Assembly (NCBI RefSeq): GCF_002775205.1
Contig: NC_036458.1
Span: 2,696,560 to 2,760,559, forward strand
Reading direction: 5' to 3'
Origin: Xiphophorus maculatus
Lineage: Eukaryota > Chordata > Actinopteri > Cyprinodontiformes > Poeciliidae
Length of the DNA: 64,000 nucleotides
Every line of letters starts with the position of its first letter. Positions within the stretch are counted from its first letter, which is position 1. Both the position numbers and the translations under genes were made by a program. Under the pieces are notes generated by a model. It had not been told where the DNA came from, did no database searches, and saw nothing but the letters and a program-made list of their open reading frames with translations. Shown piece after piece: positions 25,001-33,600 of the stretch.

Positions 25001-26062
25001 CACACTTTTTCCCGCCACTTAACTTTCCATTAATACTCTTATATACAGCAGCTTCTTTTATCATTTACCTCCACATAGCAAGGCAATTCTGTATTGAAAA
25101 TAATATTTTTTCTTATTATTGGTCTGATAATATTCCATTTTTATGAGAAACTGAATGTTCGATCTTCTTTAAGTGTAAACCATAGTCACCATAGTGCAAA
25201 CCATGTTTATATATGAAATATAAACAACTATACTGACATAAATTACGTTTTTAATTATATTCTGATGTGTTGAGATGAACATGCAGGTGTTTTTTTATGT
25301 TTAGGGTCCTTTCTAAACAAGTCTACCCATCTCTCTCTGTCATCTGACTGGGAGAAACATTAGAAGCTGTGGAAATTTTCACTAAACCGTGAGAAATTTA
25401 ATATTTGAGCAGCCTGGCCCTTTAAAGGTAAACATTATCCGTCATTCATATCAGCTAACATCCATTTAACACGTCCTAAGAGAGGCTTCAACATGGAAAA
25501 CGCCCTCTATCGACAGGTATTGGTACTGCTAATGAGTCCCATTGAAGACAGCGGGGTTTAAATGTTATAAACAGCACTTTACGCTATTAACAGCGCAGAC
25601 ACAACAGCAGCGCGGTTAAATCTGGACCCTTATGTGTTCACTGAGAAAATAACTTCATGTTTAAATCACCTGCTGGCTGAATTTGACGCCAAATCTGCCA
25701 GTTAAAAACATTAAACCCGAATTACACAGCATTCTGATTTTTCTATCTTTACCGCTCCTGGCCAATCAGATTACGGTTTAATTTTTAACAAAGATCGCAA
25801 ACTACAAAGACGCGCCACTTTTAGGTGATTTGGTTGACCTGTGTCCTTTAAGTCCGCTATATCTGTCAGATCAAAGTGCGCCAACAAGCAGCCCTACGTG
25901 CACCTGTGTGCGCAGTAAGTTTTGCACATTTTTTTAAGACAGCGTACCTTCATCGTGGTGAAACGGGAGTTTCAGCGGGTTTTCCAGCAGGGATTTCAGG
26001 ACTCCATGAGTCGGCGGCAGGAAAGTTGGGTTTATAGGAAGAGGTCTGGCCATTTTCTCCAT
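15853..26062 (-). CDS. hlf: Hepatic leukemia factor, PAR-bZIP transcription factor, complete
   Basis: Four coding exons on the minus strand: 25948-26062, 22911-23261, 16635-16837, 15853-16068. They total 885 nt, 294 residues plus stop; human HLF is 295. All splice sites are GT-AG and phases fit (1, 1, 0). The N-terminus [17 protein letters not shown] and the block [15 protein letters not shown] are HLF-specific. Exon 3 carries the proline/acidic (PAR) region; exon 4 the basic region ([20 protein letters not shown]) and leucine zipper, ending [12 protein letters not shown]-bZIP dimers bind D-boxes (RTTAYGTAAY) in the nucleus and give circadian output with DBP and TEF. Teleosts have hlfa and hlfb; I cannot tell which this is. 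Confidence 0.97.
16436..16500. repeat. polypurine (GAAA/GGAA)n tract
   Basis: Degenerate GGAAGGGAGGAAGAAAG-type simple repeat in hlf intron 3, about 135 bp from the exon 3 donor. Confidence 0.85.
16635..16837 (-). CDS. hlf: hlf coding exon 3 (PAR domain)
   Basis: Residues 156-223: [57 protein letters not shown]. This is the Pro/acidic region just before the DNA-binding exon. Ends AAG|GTGAGG in phase 0. Confidence 0.97.
17055..17175. repeat. dispersed repeat (CTCAAAGCGA...AGAAGAAG), copy 2
   Basis: CTCAAAGCGACCAG, CACAGAAGAAGAACG, ATCGTTTACTGAA and TAATAATAGA line up with 1098-1170. Confidence 0.45.
17223..17653. mobile_element. TTAAAGGGGCGG-family MITE, copy 1 (hlf intron 2)
   Basis: Left end TTTAAAGGGGCAGTTTTGTG; right end CATAATACCGCCCCTTTAAA, an inverted repeat. 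Internal landmarks CAGGTGTTTGCTAATTCCTGC and ATTAAAGGATTTCTCAAACA recur at about 32500-32640 and, reversed, at 44840-44970. Confidence 0.75.
17700..18130 (+). repeat. dispersed repeat with L2-like 3' end, copy 1
   Basis: About 400 bp nearly identical to 31640-32070. Shares GAAACAGATTGTATGTTTTG, ACCTGGATAATGCAGCACAA and CCCCCAACATGGACTATTCA. The last block resembles 3' ends of L2/Rex1-type LINEs. A 76-codon ORF (17812-18042) lies in it but has no known domain. The 31-kb copy carries a 30-bp insertion (CTACCTACAGGAGACC...). Confidence 0.6.
18385..18655. repeat. AATCGATTA-type DNA-transposon remnant, copy 1
   Basis: Contains TATATTCCAGTTAATGA and GATTAATCGTGATTAAACC, matching the element at 55365-55669 plus 57367-57400. 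Strongly decayed. Confidence 0.5.
19690..20230. promoter_or_regulatory. GC-rich, CpG-bearing block in hlf intron 2
   Basis: Stands out from AT-rich surroundings. It contains an E-box CACGTG (19961-19966), a GC-box GGGGCGGGG (20041-20049) and several CpGs; a CRE TGACGTCA lies at 18997-19004. It could be an intronic promoter or enhancer, as PAR-bZIP genes are known to use alternative promoters. Inferred only. Confidence 0.3.
19731..19836 (+). CDS. orphan exon-like segment inside hlf intron 2
   Basis: A strong acceptor (GATTTCTTCCTTCAG) is followed in phase 1 by a 34-codon open frame, [20 protein letters not shown] then [13 protein letters not shown] and TGA 19834-19836. Codon choice is GC3-rich and protein-like. 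It is on the strand opposite hlf and no partner exon was found. I do not recognise it. It could be the last exon of a nested gene, a fragment of an old transposon or gene, or chance within a GC-rich patch. Confidence 0.25.
20231..22800. other. hlf intron 2, remaining part
   Basis: AT-rich; no exon seen. From about 21780 to 22800 there is a degenerate series of TTTAAGACTTTTTAAGGCC-like words (TAAGGCCTTA, AAGACCT) in both orientations, probably an old fish repeat. A copy of ATAATTCATT-rich sequence fills 20400-20900. Confidence 0.5.
22911..23261 (-). CDS. hlf: hlf coding exon 2 (activation domain)
   Basis: Residues 39-155 after a strong TTTTCTTCTTTCAG acceptor. Contains [31 protein letters not shown] and [14 protein letters not shown], the activation-domain core conserved across PAR-bZIP proteins. 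The Gln/Ala/Pro-rich second half (about residues 97-150) is diverged from human. Confidence 0.96.
23399..23746. mobile_element. hAT-like MITE, copy 2 (hlf intron 1)
   Basis: Begins TAGGCATGTCAGAATAAATC and ends GTGGCAGGTCTA. It is flanked by a perfect 8-bp target-site duplication CCAATTAG (23391-23398 and 23747-23754). The interior matches copies at 6794 and 60678. Only 130 bp from the exon 2 acceptor. Confidence 0.9.
23755..25940. other. hlf intron 1, remaining part
   Basis: AT-rich, no exon or clear element seen. The last 450 bp towards exon 1 has a more balanced composition and may belong to the promoter-proximal region. Confidence 0.5.
25948..26062 (-). CDS. hlf: hlf coding exon 1
   Basis: Residues 1-38 and the first base of G39. 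ATG at 26062-26060 gives [12 protein letters not shown], aligned with the human start. A second ATG at codon 4 is also conserved. Ends GAAG|GTACGC. Confidence 0.97.
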
Positions 26063-26470
26063 TTCACTTGAAGGGCAGCAGGAGTAAAAAAGATTAAATG
26101 TCCCCAAACCCGGTTAGTAATTAATAAAAATAAAAAAAAATAGTTCAAAAATAATAATAAAAACTCGCTGTCCGGCTCGTGGAGAAACCCACTCAGGTGG
26201 AAAAAAGGAGACCACACTCCGCTCAGCGGCGGCGGCAGGAGCAGGACGGAGAGCGGCTGGATGGCTGTCTGTCGTCTGGGCTCTCTGGCAGAGAGGGTGG
26301 AGAGGAGGAGGAGGAGGAGGAAGGCGGAGAGGTGGAGGGAGTCGCTGCTGCACTCCCCGGTGCATGTGAGGAGAAGGGCACCAGTGACGTCAAAGCACCG
26401 GGGAGGGCGGGGACTGTACGTTCAGGGACGTCAGGTAAAACCCCATGTCCGTGCTGCCTTTACTGACAGT
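26063..26470 (-). promoter_or_regulatory. hlf: hlf 5' UTR and promoter with CRE
   Basis: GC-rich block directly upstream of the hlf ATG. A palindromic CRE TGACGTCA sits at 26385-26392, about 325 bp upstream, with a second half-site GACGTCA near 26428. A pyrimidine tract on the transcribed strand (GAGGAGGAGG on plus, 26290-26340) likely lies in the 5' UTR. No TATA box stands out. A CRE would fit cAMP/CREB-driven circadian or activity control; this is inference. Confidence 0.5.
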
Positions 26471-27285
26471 TGGGTGCGACCGCGGATCAGGGCCATTGTA
26501 GATGGGAAAAGGAAGAAAAATGAGAATATATTTATGCCAAAAATAAAAACTCTAGAAAATTTGCTAAGTAAAATAAAATAAAGGCTTAAAACAAGCTCTT
26601 CTCTTCTTACTTCTCAGTTAGTTTTGTCTTATTTAAAGTGTAATAAGATATTGGCACTAGAAAGTAAATAACAATACTTTGTAATATTCTGTGATTTGCA
26701 GTGTTGGCAAAAAGCGAACTTCCCCTTCAAGTGAAAAAAGAATGTGGAAGAAAAACATGAAAAAGTCAGTAAAAATGCCCCTTTAAAAATGTTTGTAAAC
26801 AATAAAAGAGATGCTTTTATTTAAAATATGCAAACTTTTGTGTTTTATGCACACAAGAAATCTCTCTGGTCTTTTTTTATGTGAGTGCTGCACACAGTAA
26901 ACCCCAAAGCAAACAGTAACTCCCCTGGTCCAGCTCCTATTGTGGTCTCATGATGTTTCATATAATAACCTATCCTGTTTACTCACACAGACGCTATCAT
27001 TGTATTTTCTGCTGGGCGTGAGTCAATGCTGTAACCTATTTCTAAACACTTTCATGGTTCCCTGACTTTCATGCAACTGTCTTGCATTTGCAAAATTATG
27101 CAAAGTATTCAGAGCCATGTCGGCGTTTACAGACTGAGCCTCTTCAGCTATGCTGCGCTCACACGCCAGCTCTGACAGCTTGTTCTGTGCAGCCAAAAGC
27201 ATTTCAGAAATGCTCACAGTAAGAAAACAACTTTGTGGGGCTTTTACGATTTGCCTGGACATCAATTTAATCTGGAACCAGGAGC
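26471..27285. other. intergenic, no gene seen
   Basis: AT-rich upstream flank of hlf without splice-supported frames. Confidence 0.5.
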
Positions 27286-27535
27286 AAATGCACTACAAAA
27301 ACAAGTATTTTTGTCTAGTTTTGAGTGCAAATATCTTTGTACGCTTAAAATAAGACAAAAATGACTCATACGTTTTTAGCAAGATATACGAGCTTGTTTT
27401 TAGGAAATTATTCCTTAAATATTTGTTCCACTGGCATATTATTTCACTTATAACAAGACATTTTCCTTATGATTTTTTTTTTACTTGAGTCTTGCTCCGA
27501 TATCTTACTGAAAACTTACCAAACTAACTAAATTA
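27286..27535. mobile_element. palindromic TTTTGCAGTG-family MITE, copy 1
   Basis: Contains CACTACAAAAACAAGTATTTTTGTCTAG, GCAAATATC, AGCAAGATATACGAGCTTG, CACTGGCATATTATTTCACTTATAAC. The same ordered words occur at 30580, 48690, 48930, 50509 and 61077. Full copies are imperfect palindromes ending GTTTTTGCAG. Confidence 0.7.
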
Positions 27536-27549
27536 GAAAAACATGTCCC

Positions 27550-27574
27550 CCTCCTCGCCTGTGGTGGCGCTGCA
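27550..27574 (+). repeat. CCTCCTCGCCTGTGG repeat, copy 2
   Basis: 25-bp core differing by one base from the 29-kb and 51-kb copies. Confidence 0.6.
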
Positions 27575-30500
27575 CCAAAAACCACTGATAAAAAACGCCA
27601 ATAAATCACTAAAAGGTTTGAGACACATCAAGGTTTAAACCTGGTAGTGAACCTCAGGTGTCTGAAGATTTTCTAAATTAATCTAAATACTATAACTTTA
27701 TCACGTATTTGCCACCTGATGCAAAAGCAGTTTTTGTGAGGAACTAATACCTTGTTGCATTCATGATAACTGAAGATGAGTTTGTTTAGGAGCTTTGACC
27801 CAATCTGCTAAAATTCAACCACATTGGGAGGATTTTCCAGTTGAGCCACACCAATTTAACTGGTTCGAAGTTTGAGCCGTTCCAGGATTCTAAACCAGTT
27901 TTTGCACTGGTTGAACTGGTGGACCAGCACAAATACTATAGGGGAAGGGACATTTTCGCATTTAAAATAACAGATTTCCCAGGTTGACTTTTTTTTTAAT
28001 CACTCTCCATACGGACATAAGGTTCTTTATTTAAAGCAGAACTGTACCAAAATAATTACCAGCAGAAAGTGTAACAAATGTTCCAATTTTGGACCAGACT
28101 AGGAAACAGCCTTAGATTTTATTTTTTCAGCTCTTCTAGCATATTTTGTTTTGTAATTTCAGTGATTTCTGGTGCGGCAACATTAGCGTATAAACTAAAC
28201 TCAACAATCACATTTAAACTTTTTCTGTCTATTAATTAAATAATTTTTTTATATATATTGAAACTGATCCAGATTTTAATTTCAAATCGGTGCATCTTTG
28301 ATTATCAGCCCAAAAGGTTCAGGAGGTGTAAATACTTTGTGGAGCAGCATCTCTGCTTTATCTTTTAGTGACACTGACTGATCTGGAGCCTAACTGTTGC
28401 ACCGTCTCCACTGTGTTGGCACATTTCTTTCTTTTAGCCTCCACCGTTGTCTGCATGCAAAGCCTGTTTAAACTGAAGCCAGCGCTCCGCGTCGCCGCAG
28501 CGATCTGCTGTAAATCACAGGAAAGAGGAAGTAATCCGCCGCGTTCCCACATCCAGAGATGACGTGAATCTTTGACCTATTTTCAGCCAATGGGTGTTGT
28601 CTGGCTGCTGCTCTGTGCGACACATGGAGGCTCATGCTGTCCGGTGTAGTAGTGGCTGAGTCATAGTTTAAGGCTCCTCGCTTGGCTCAGCCCGTTTGTT
28701 TGTTGTTAATAATTACCCTGTGTCATTTACAGAACATATGTGCTCCCTAAAATTAGGAACAAGCCAAAAAAAGACTCACTCTATGAACAGTTTGAAGACG
28801 ATTAGACTCTGGAAAATTATGCTATCTAGTTCTCATTTAAACCCAAAGGGGGAAAAAGGCAGAAATCTTCTTGCCTCTAGAGTTTGAGTGGTTTGTTTTC
28901 ACAGCTTTTAGTCTGGTAGACAACAAAACTGCAACATTTGTTACATTTTCAGCTGCTGCCAGTTCACTTTCACATTGCACAGTCAAACAAATCAAAACAT
29001 TTAAGCAGCACGGACATGTTTCCCTCCTCGCCTGTGGGGGCGCTGCACTAATAAACACTGAACACAACTTTCTTCTTCACAAAATGTAAACAAAAATAGC
29101 ATCAAATTTGAGCAGTTGTAGGATTTATCTTGTGTCTTTCTCTAAAGACCAAGAGCCATTTCTCCTGCTAGCATTAGATTGGCGTTTTTGTTTTGGTTGT
29201 ATTTACCCACAATGCCGTGCGCTGTAGTCCGCTTCCTACATTTGGAGCGGTCTCCGGTCCGCTTGGTGTTCACATTTGCATTCAAACTATGCCAGAGTTC
29301 ACTACTGTAAGTGGACCAAAGTTCACTTTTTTGGTCCAAATTTGATTCCATATATTGAATAATTTCGCTGATATGCTAACTCCTTTTAGCACAACTTATA
29401 CAAAATTACCATCAGATCGAATCGCTTTTTAAAGTCCAAATTAAACCCAAGTGCACCGGAAACGTATGAAAGGATCAAATCTTTGTCTATTTAAAAGAAA
29501 AAGCGATTAATTATGTTACATTTTTTATTAAAACTTCATTTATCCAAATTAAAGAGCTAAAGTCCTACCCAGTTCATTTTGTTGCTTAAAGGGGACCGCG
29601 GGTTGTTTTAATGTTTTCATACATCCATATTTTATCTACAGGATGGGTTTCACCAGATCATAACATCATGTGTTCATCATGAATAATCCTCTGGATATTC
29701 CCCCAAATTTTACTGTCTGTGGTTTCCTTTCATGTTCTGCCTCAATCTGATTAGACTTCATTCTCATTTTCTGTGGAAGTCTAGACATGCACTCAAAAAT
29801 ATTGCAGTTTAGGGTTGAGTCATGTTGCTGTCCTACTTTTCAGCATCCAACTGCATCATGTATGTGGGATTTATACTAAAGTAAACCTCAGGATTGTTTC
29901 CTATGCTTCCAAACATCCATCAAAGAGCTGCAAAATTCCCCAGAGTAGACCCCAGAGTTGTGAATTTTCATGCAAACAACCAAGGAAAATAAAACATTTC
30001 TATTACTTTCGGTAGGAATAAACAATGTTGGCACATTCTCTTTTTGTTGCAAACAGAAATCCAGCCGAGTGGCCTTGATTACCCTTTTATCAAACCGAGA
30101 AATCTCTGATTCCACACAAAACTCCTGCAATCACATTTTCACAGAACTGATGTTCCTTGAATTTGTCTATTTTTCCTCTGTCCTTGACTAACTCAGTGAT
30201 TCAGGAGTATACTGCTCTGTTCAGCTGACTGCTTTCATACAATACAGGTTTTGTTCAGCTTTCACGTCACTAATTTTCCTTCTGCAGAGTTTAACCACAC
30301 ATACTGGACTAAGAGGGGGATCTCAGTTTAATAAGGCTTCGATTCTGAGAAGGACATTTTTAACAACGTATAAGACATCACACATCACTCATTAGTACAG
30401 GGAGGGTGGCCTGACTTTGGATATTTGTTTCACAAAATAAAACAATTTTGATAACAACAAGGCAAACACAAGATAATTCAGCGTAATCAGGTGTTTCTTC

Positions 30501-30579
30501 AGTGGTGAAACTTAAGTTTTAGTCAAGTTTGGCAGATCACAAAGAGTTTGAGATAAAGGGACACAGACATGTAAACTTT
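27575..30579. other. intergenic, no gene seen
   Basis: Contains another CCTCCTCGCC core (29023-29047) with flanks AACATTTGTTACATTTTCAGC. Around 28490-28690 there is a less AT-rich segment with an AP-1-like TGAGTCA (about 28658) and an ATTGGC-type motif that could be a regulatory element. No exon found. Confidence 0.45.
29023..29047 (+). repeat. CCTCCTCGCCTGTGG repeat, copy 3
   Basis: Core identical to the 51873-51897 copy, and it shares flanks with the reverse copy at 12163. Confidence 0.6.
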
Positions 30580-30744
30580 CACTGCAAAAACACAGAATCT
30601 TACCAATTATTTGACTTTGGTTTCTAGTGCAAATATCTTAATATATTTGAAAGTAAAGAAGCAACTTTTCAGCAAGATACATGATCTTGCTGTAAGTCAA
30701 TAATTCCTTAATATTGATGAAAAAGTTCTACTTCAATTGGCAGA
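30580..30744. mobile_element. palindromic MITE, copy 2, left half
   Basis: Starts CACTGCAAAAACACAGAATC, runs to CTTCAATTGGCAGA, and stops where the CACTAG element begins. The right half resumes at 32104 with TTAATTCACTTATAAC. Together they rebuild one family member in the expected order. Confidence 0.75.
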
Positions 30745-30904
30745 CACTAGAATGGCTAGAGTTAGTCCACTTTGACGTATACCTATATCGGCTTCGATAG
30801 TCCAACTGGCCTGAAGGATTTTATCTAGCAGGTGCTTTTGTTCAGTAAATAGGGCCATTACCTTATCAGTACCCTGGTAATGGCCTCAACGCATCTCACA
30901 GTTG

Positions 30905-31200
30905 CACAATAGACTTAGACTTCGACTTCGACTTAGACTGACTTTGTTGTCATTTTCAATGCACAGGGTGTATAAAGAACGAAATTTCGTTGCATACGGC
31001 TCAGGATAATGTTTGAAGTTCCAATGTTGTGAGTAAAATAAAAGTCTGATGGCAAGTAGGAAAAAGCTGTTTCGGAACCAGGTGGGCCTGCACCGGATGC
31101 TGCAGAACCTCTTTCCAGAGGGCAGCAGGGAGAACAGTCCATGGTGGGGGTGTGAGGGGTCACTGATGATGTTTCGGCCTCAGGACACGCATCCTGCATC
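30905..31200 (-). mobile_element. L2-like LINE 3' end
   Basis: On the minus strand: ATGGACTGTTCTCCCTGCTG, CTGGAAAGAGGTTCTGCAG, CCATCAGACTTTTATTTTAC, then AACGAAATTTCGTT and a GACTTAGACTTCGAC-like simple tail. This order is that of common teleost L2/Rex1-type 3' ends. 5' truncated, no reverse transcriptase left. Confidence 0.6.
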
Positions 31201-31492
31201 GATGGTTGACCTGACACTTCGCCCTTTTGCCTGAGCTGGGTGTGGAAGGTTGTTGCCGAAGCAGTTTCTCCTTGTGTGCCTTCTTCTCACTCACATGAGA
31301 GTTACCGAACTCTTTTGCAAGCTCAACCAGGAAGTCCACCCGTCTCTCCTGCACCCCAATGCATGCCTGATAAAGCACATGTGCATTCAGTGCTGCCATG
31401 TCAATCATGTTTGCCAGGTTTGCTGACCAGCTGTCACATAGTGATGGAACCTTGGTCACCCCCCGCAAGATTATGACTGAAATAAATGCCAT
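31160..31492 (-). pseudogene. piggyBac transposase fragment
   Basis: 110 codons on the minus strand. The first 25 or so resemble the N-terminal part of the DDE_Tnp_1_7 domain and the following part its C-terminal end. About 200 residues expected between them, including the catalytic aspartates, are absent. Family assignment is from recall of PGBD-type proteins, not a search. Confidence 0.5.
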
Positions 31493-31639
31493 TAGTTCTT
31501 GTGAACTAAATAGGTGAAGCAGTCACCTATTTATCCTCCACAGCACAAAAGGCTGCATGCAAATTTGCATGTGCAAAGTCTCCCAGATTTCTTTTGCTTA
31601 CACTTTTTGCATGATTTTTTTGAGGTGGATCAACACAAT

Positions 31640-32070
31640 TAATTTGGTAAGTTTATTTCTAAACTGTCATGTTATACCCTCTTAGCTTTATTTCAAAGAG
31701 AAACATTACTAATTTCTTTTAGAAAAACCTTTGCATATTTTTTGAAACAGATTGTATGTTTTGCAAACTCTATGTACATTTGGCAAAATGACCTGGATAA
31801 TGCAGCACAACATCATGGATCAGCTGCAAAAGGTCACATCTCTCCAAAAACACTTCATGTATGCTTCAAAACTAAACTGAAGAGCACTACCTACAGGAGA
31901 CCTGATCTCCTGCAGGTATCATAGATACCCACCCCCAACATGGACTATTCACATTCCCACCTTCTGGCCCGACGGTCAACGACCACATTTACAATTGAAG
32001 AAGGGATGCTAATTTGAGCCATCAGAGTCGTCAGGGTGGACTCCGGCCTTTTGGCCCTGTTGAGCCGATA
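31640..32070 (+). repeat. dispersed repeat with L2-like 3' end, copy 2
   Basis: Nearly identical to 17700-18130 over about 400 bp, including GCCATCAGAGTC close to its right edge. It lies within the span bounded by the CACTAG termini, so either it belongs to that element family or it inserted there. Confidence 0.6.
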
Positions 32071-32103
32071 TGGGAAGGACTCGAAAACTGTATCATCCTA
32101 GTG

Positions 32104-32300
32104 TTAATTCACTTATAACACATTTTTCTCATGTAATAAGTTAAATAATCTGCCAGTGCAACTAGAGATTTTTAATCAATATTAGCTAATTATTGACTTA
32201 TTTTGCTTGAAAGTTATTTGTAAGTTCATTTTCTTATTTCAAGCACATTAAGATATTTGCGCTTATCAAATAAAAATACTTGATAAGATTGGTTGTTTTT
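32104..32300. mobile_element. palindromic MITE, copy 2, right half
   Basis: TTAATTCACTTATAACAC, AAATAATCTGCCAGTG, AAAATACTTGATAAGATT: the continuation of the left half ending at 30744. Confidence 0.75.
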
Positions 32301-32757
32301 GTGAATAAAAAAACTGCAAAAACAACCAATCAGAGCCAGGAGGAGGGCCTCAGTGCTGTCAATCAACTTGTGTTCTTGTTGCTAAATGTGCTAATTGCAG
32401 AGAAACAACTTACCATTCCAGGAAAACTGTTTATCCTGTTTATAACAGTTACATACTGCAGCTTTATCTGAGAAGTAGCTCCTATAATGAGCTCAGCAGT
32501 TTGTCCAGGTGTTTGCTAATTGCTGCTGGCTAGTCTGGAGGAGCTGACTGGGGGAGGAGGAAGCTCTGAAGCCTGGAAACTGCAGCTCTGAGGAGGAGCT
32601 GCGCCTTGAAATTAAAGGATTTCTCAAACATGAATGAAGGAATCAAGGCAACGCTCCAGGTGTGTTTTTAATGAGGGAATCATTTCTTCATAAACATTAA
32701 AACCATAAAAACTTAATTTATGTCAACTTTTTACATAACTGCACCTTTACCATTAGG
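32300..32757. mobile_element. TTAAAGGGGCGG-family MITE, copy 2 (partial)
   Basis: ACCAATCAGAGCCAGGAGGA, CAGGTGTTTGCTAATTGCTG, ATTAAAGGATTTCTCAAACA and the right end ACATAACTGCACCTTTA. The left terminus is not clear. Confidence 0.6.
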
Positions 32758-33440
32758 AGCACCAGCATTTAGCTTGTGAGCTCCTTCTGTCTACATACAT
32801 GGATTATCTGGTAAATCTCCACATTTGCTAATTTTCCCTAAAACACTCCCTGTAATGTGTTCATAGTATTTCCTTCAGTATGAGTTAAGAAACATGAACA
32901 TGTGCTGACTGAAATAGAATCAGAAACATCAATTTCCAACCTGATCTGATGTAATAATCTGGTCAAGATGAGTCTTTCTCCAAAAGGAGGATCTGAATTG
33001 AAAGAGCTGTATGAATTAATCCAGCAGCAGAGACTCTAAGCCATCTGGAGCTTCTGCTAAAATGATCCTGATTTGTCAACAAAACGTTATGTAACACTTT
33101 GTAAGTCAGTTGCAGGGACTGTGGCGGTTATCCTGCTCTAATCACAGCAGTGAGCTTCGGCTGTACTGACACAGACCAACAAGGACTCAATATTCCAGCT
33201 AGGACAGGACGTCCGCTCTCATGAAGGGAGGTTTATACGAAAAAGCTGCATACATCTGAGATTTAACATGTTTAATTAGACAAATCTGCTCATATAGTTT
33301 TATTATTTTCTAGTATGAAGTGATGCCACACTTTTCTGACTCCATTGTGTTAACGTGTATTGAAGAGGAGATTGTGATCCTATTGAGTTAAATGGTAAAT
33401 AGCCTGAACTTGTTTTGACCCGACCATTTTTACAGTGAAA
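32758..33440. other. intergenic, no gene seen
   Basis: No exon. Contains a perfect PAR-bZIP D-box GTTATGTAAC at 33086-33095. Confidence 0.45.
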
Positions 33441-33446
33441 TTAACT

Positions 33447-33600
33447 AAATCAATCAATCAATCAAATTTTATTTGTATAGCACATTTAAGCAGCAAGGCA
33501 TCAAAGTGCTTTACATCATTACAAACACAGAAACACAATGCAACATAGAATCAATAATCAAAACACAGCATTATATTAAATAAAAGCGACATTAGGCGAC
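33447..33600 (+). repeat. (CAAT)n ATTTTATTTGTATAGCAC dispersed repeat
   Basis: CAATCAATCAATCAAATTTT, TTTGTATAGCACATTTAAG and CAAAGTGCTTTACATCATTA are hallmarks of a very common teleost interspersed repeat. Class not assigned. Confidence 0.6.

Larger units (their letters stand above)
30745..32103 (-). mobile_element. piggyBac-type element, internally deleted, with nested L2 piece
   Basis: The ends CACTAGAATGGC (30745) and, inverted, CACTAGGATGAT (32103) form terminal repeats; subterminal CTATATCGGCT and CATATCGGCT also pair. It is followed by TTAA (32104-32107), the piggyBac target, though the left TTAA is missing. The minus-strand ORF 31160-31492 joins a transposase N-terminal-like segment (FISVIILRGVTKVPSLCDSW) directly to a C-terminal-like segment (NMIDMAALNAHVLYQACIG) and a Cys-containing tail. 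The catalytic middle is missing, so it cannot transpose by itself. An L2-like 3' end is nested at about 30905-31200. Confidence 0.6.

Noticed and set aside
27023..27265. 80-codon minus ORF that looks protein-like
   Set aside because: No splice sites or partner exon; could not be tied to any family.
30933..31217. 94-codon minus ORF
   Set aside because: Lies in the L2-like LINE 3' end, which is non-coding in the parent element.
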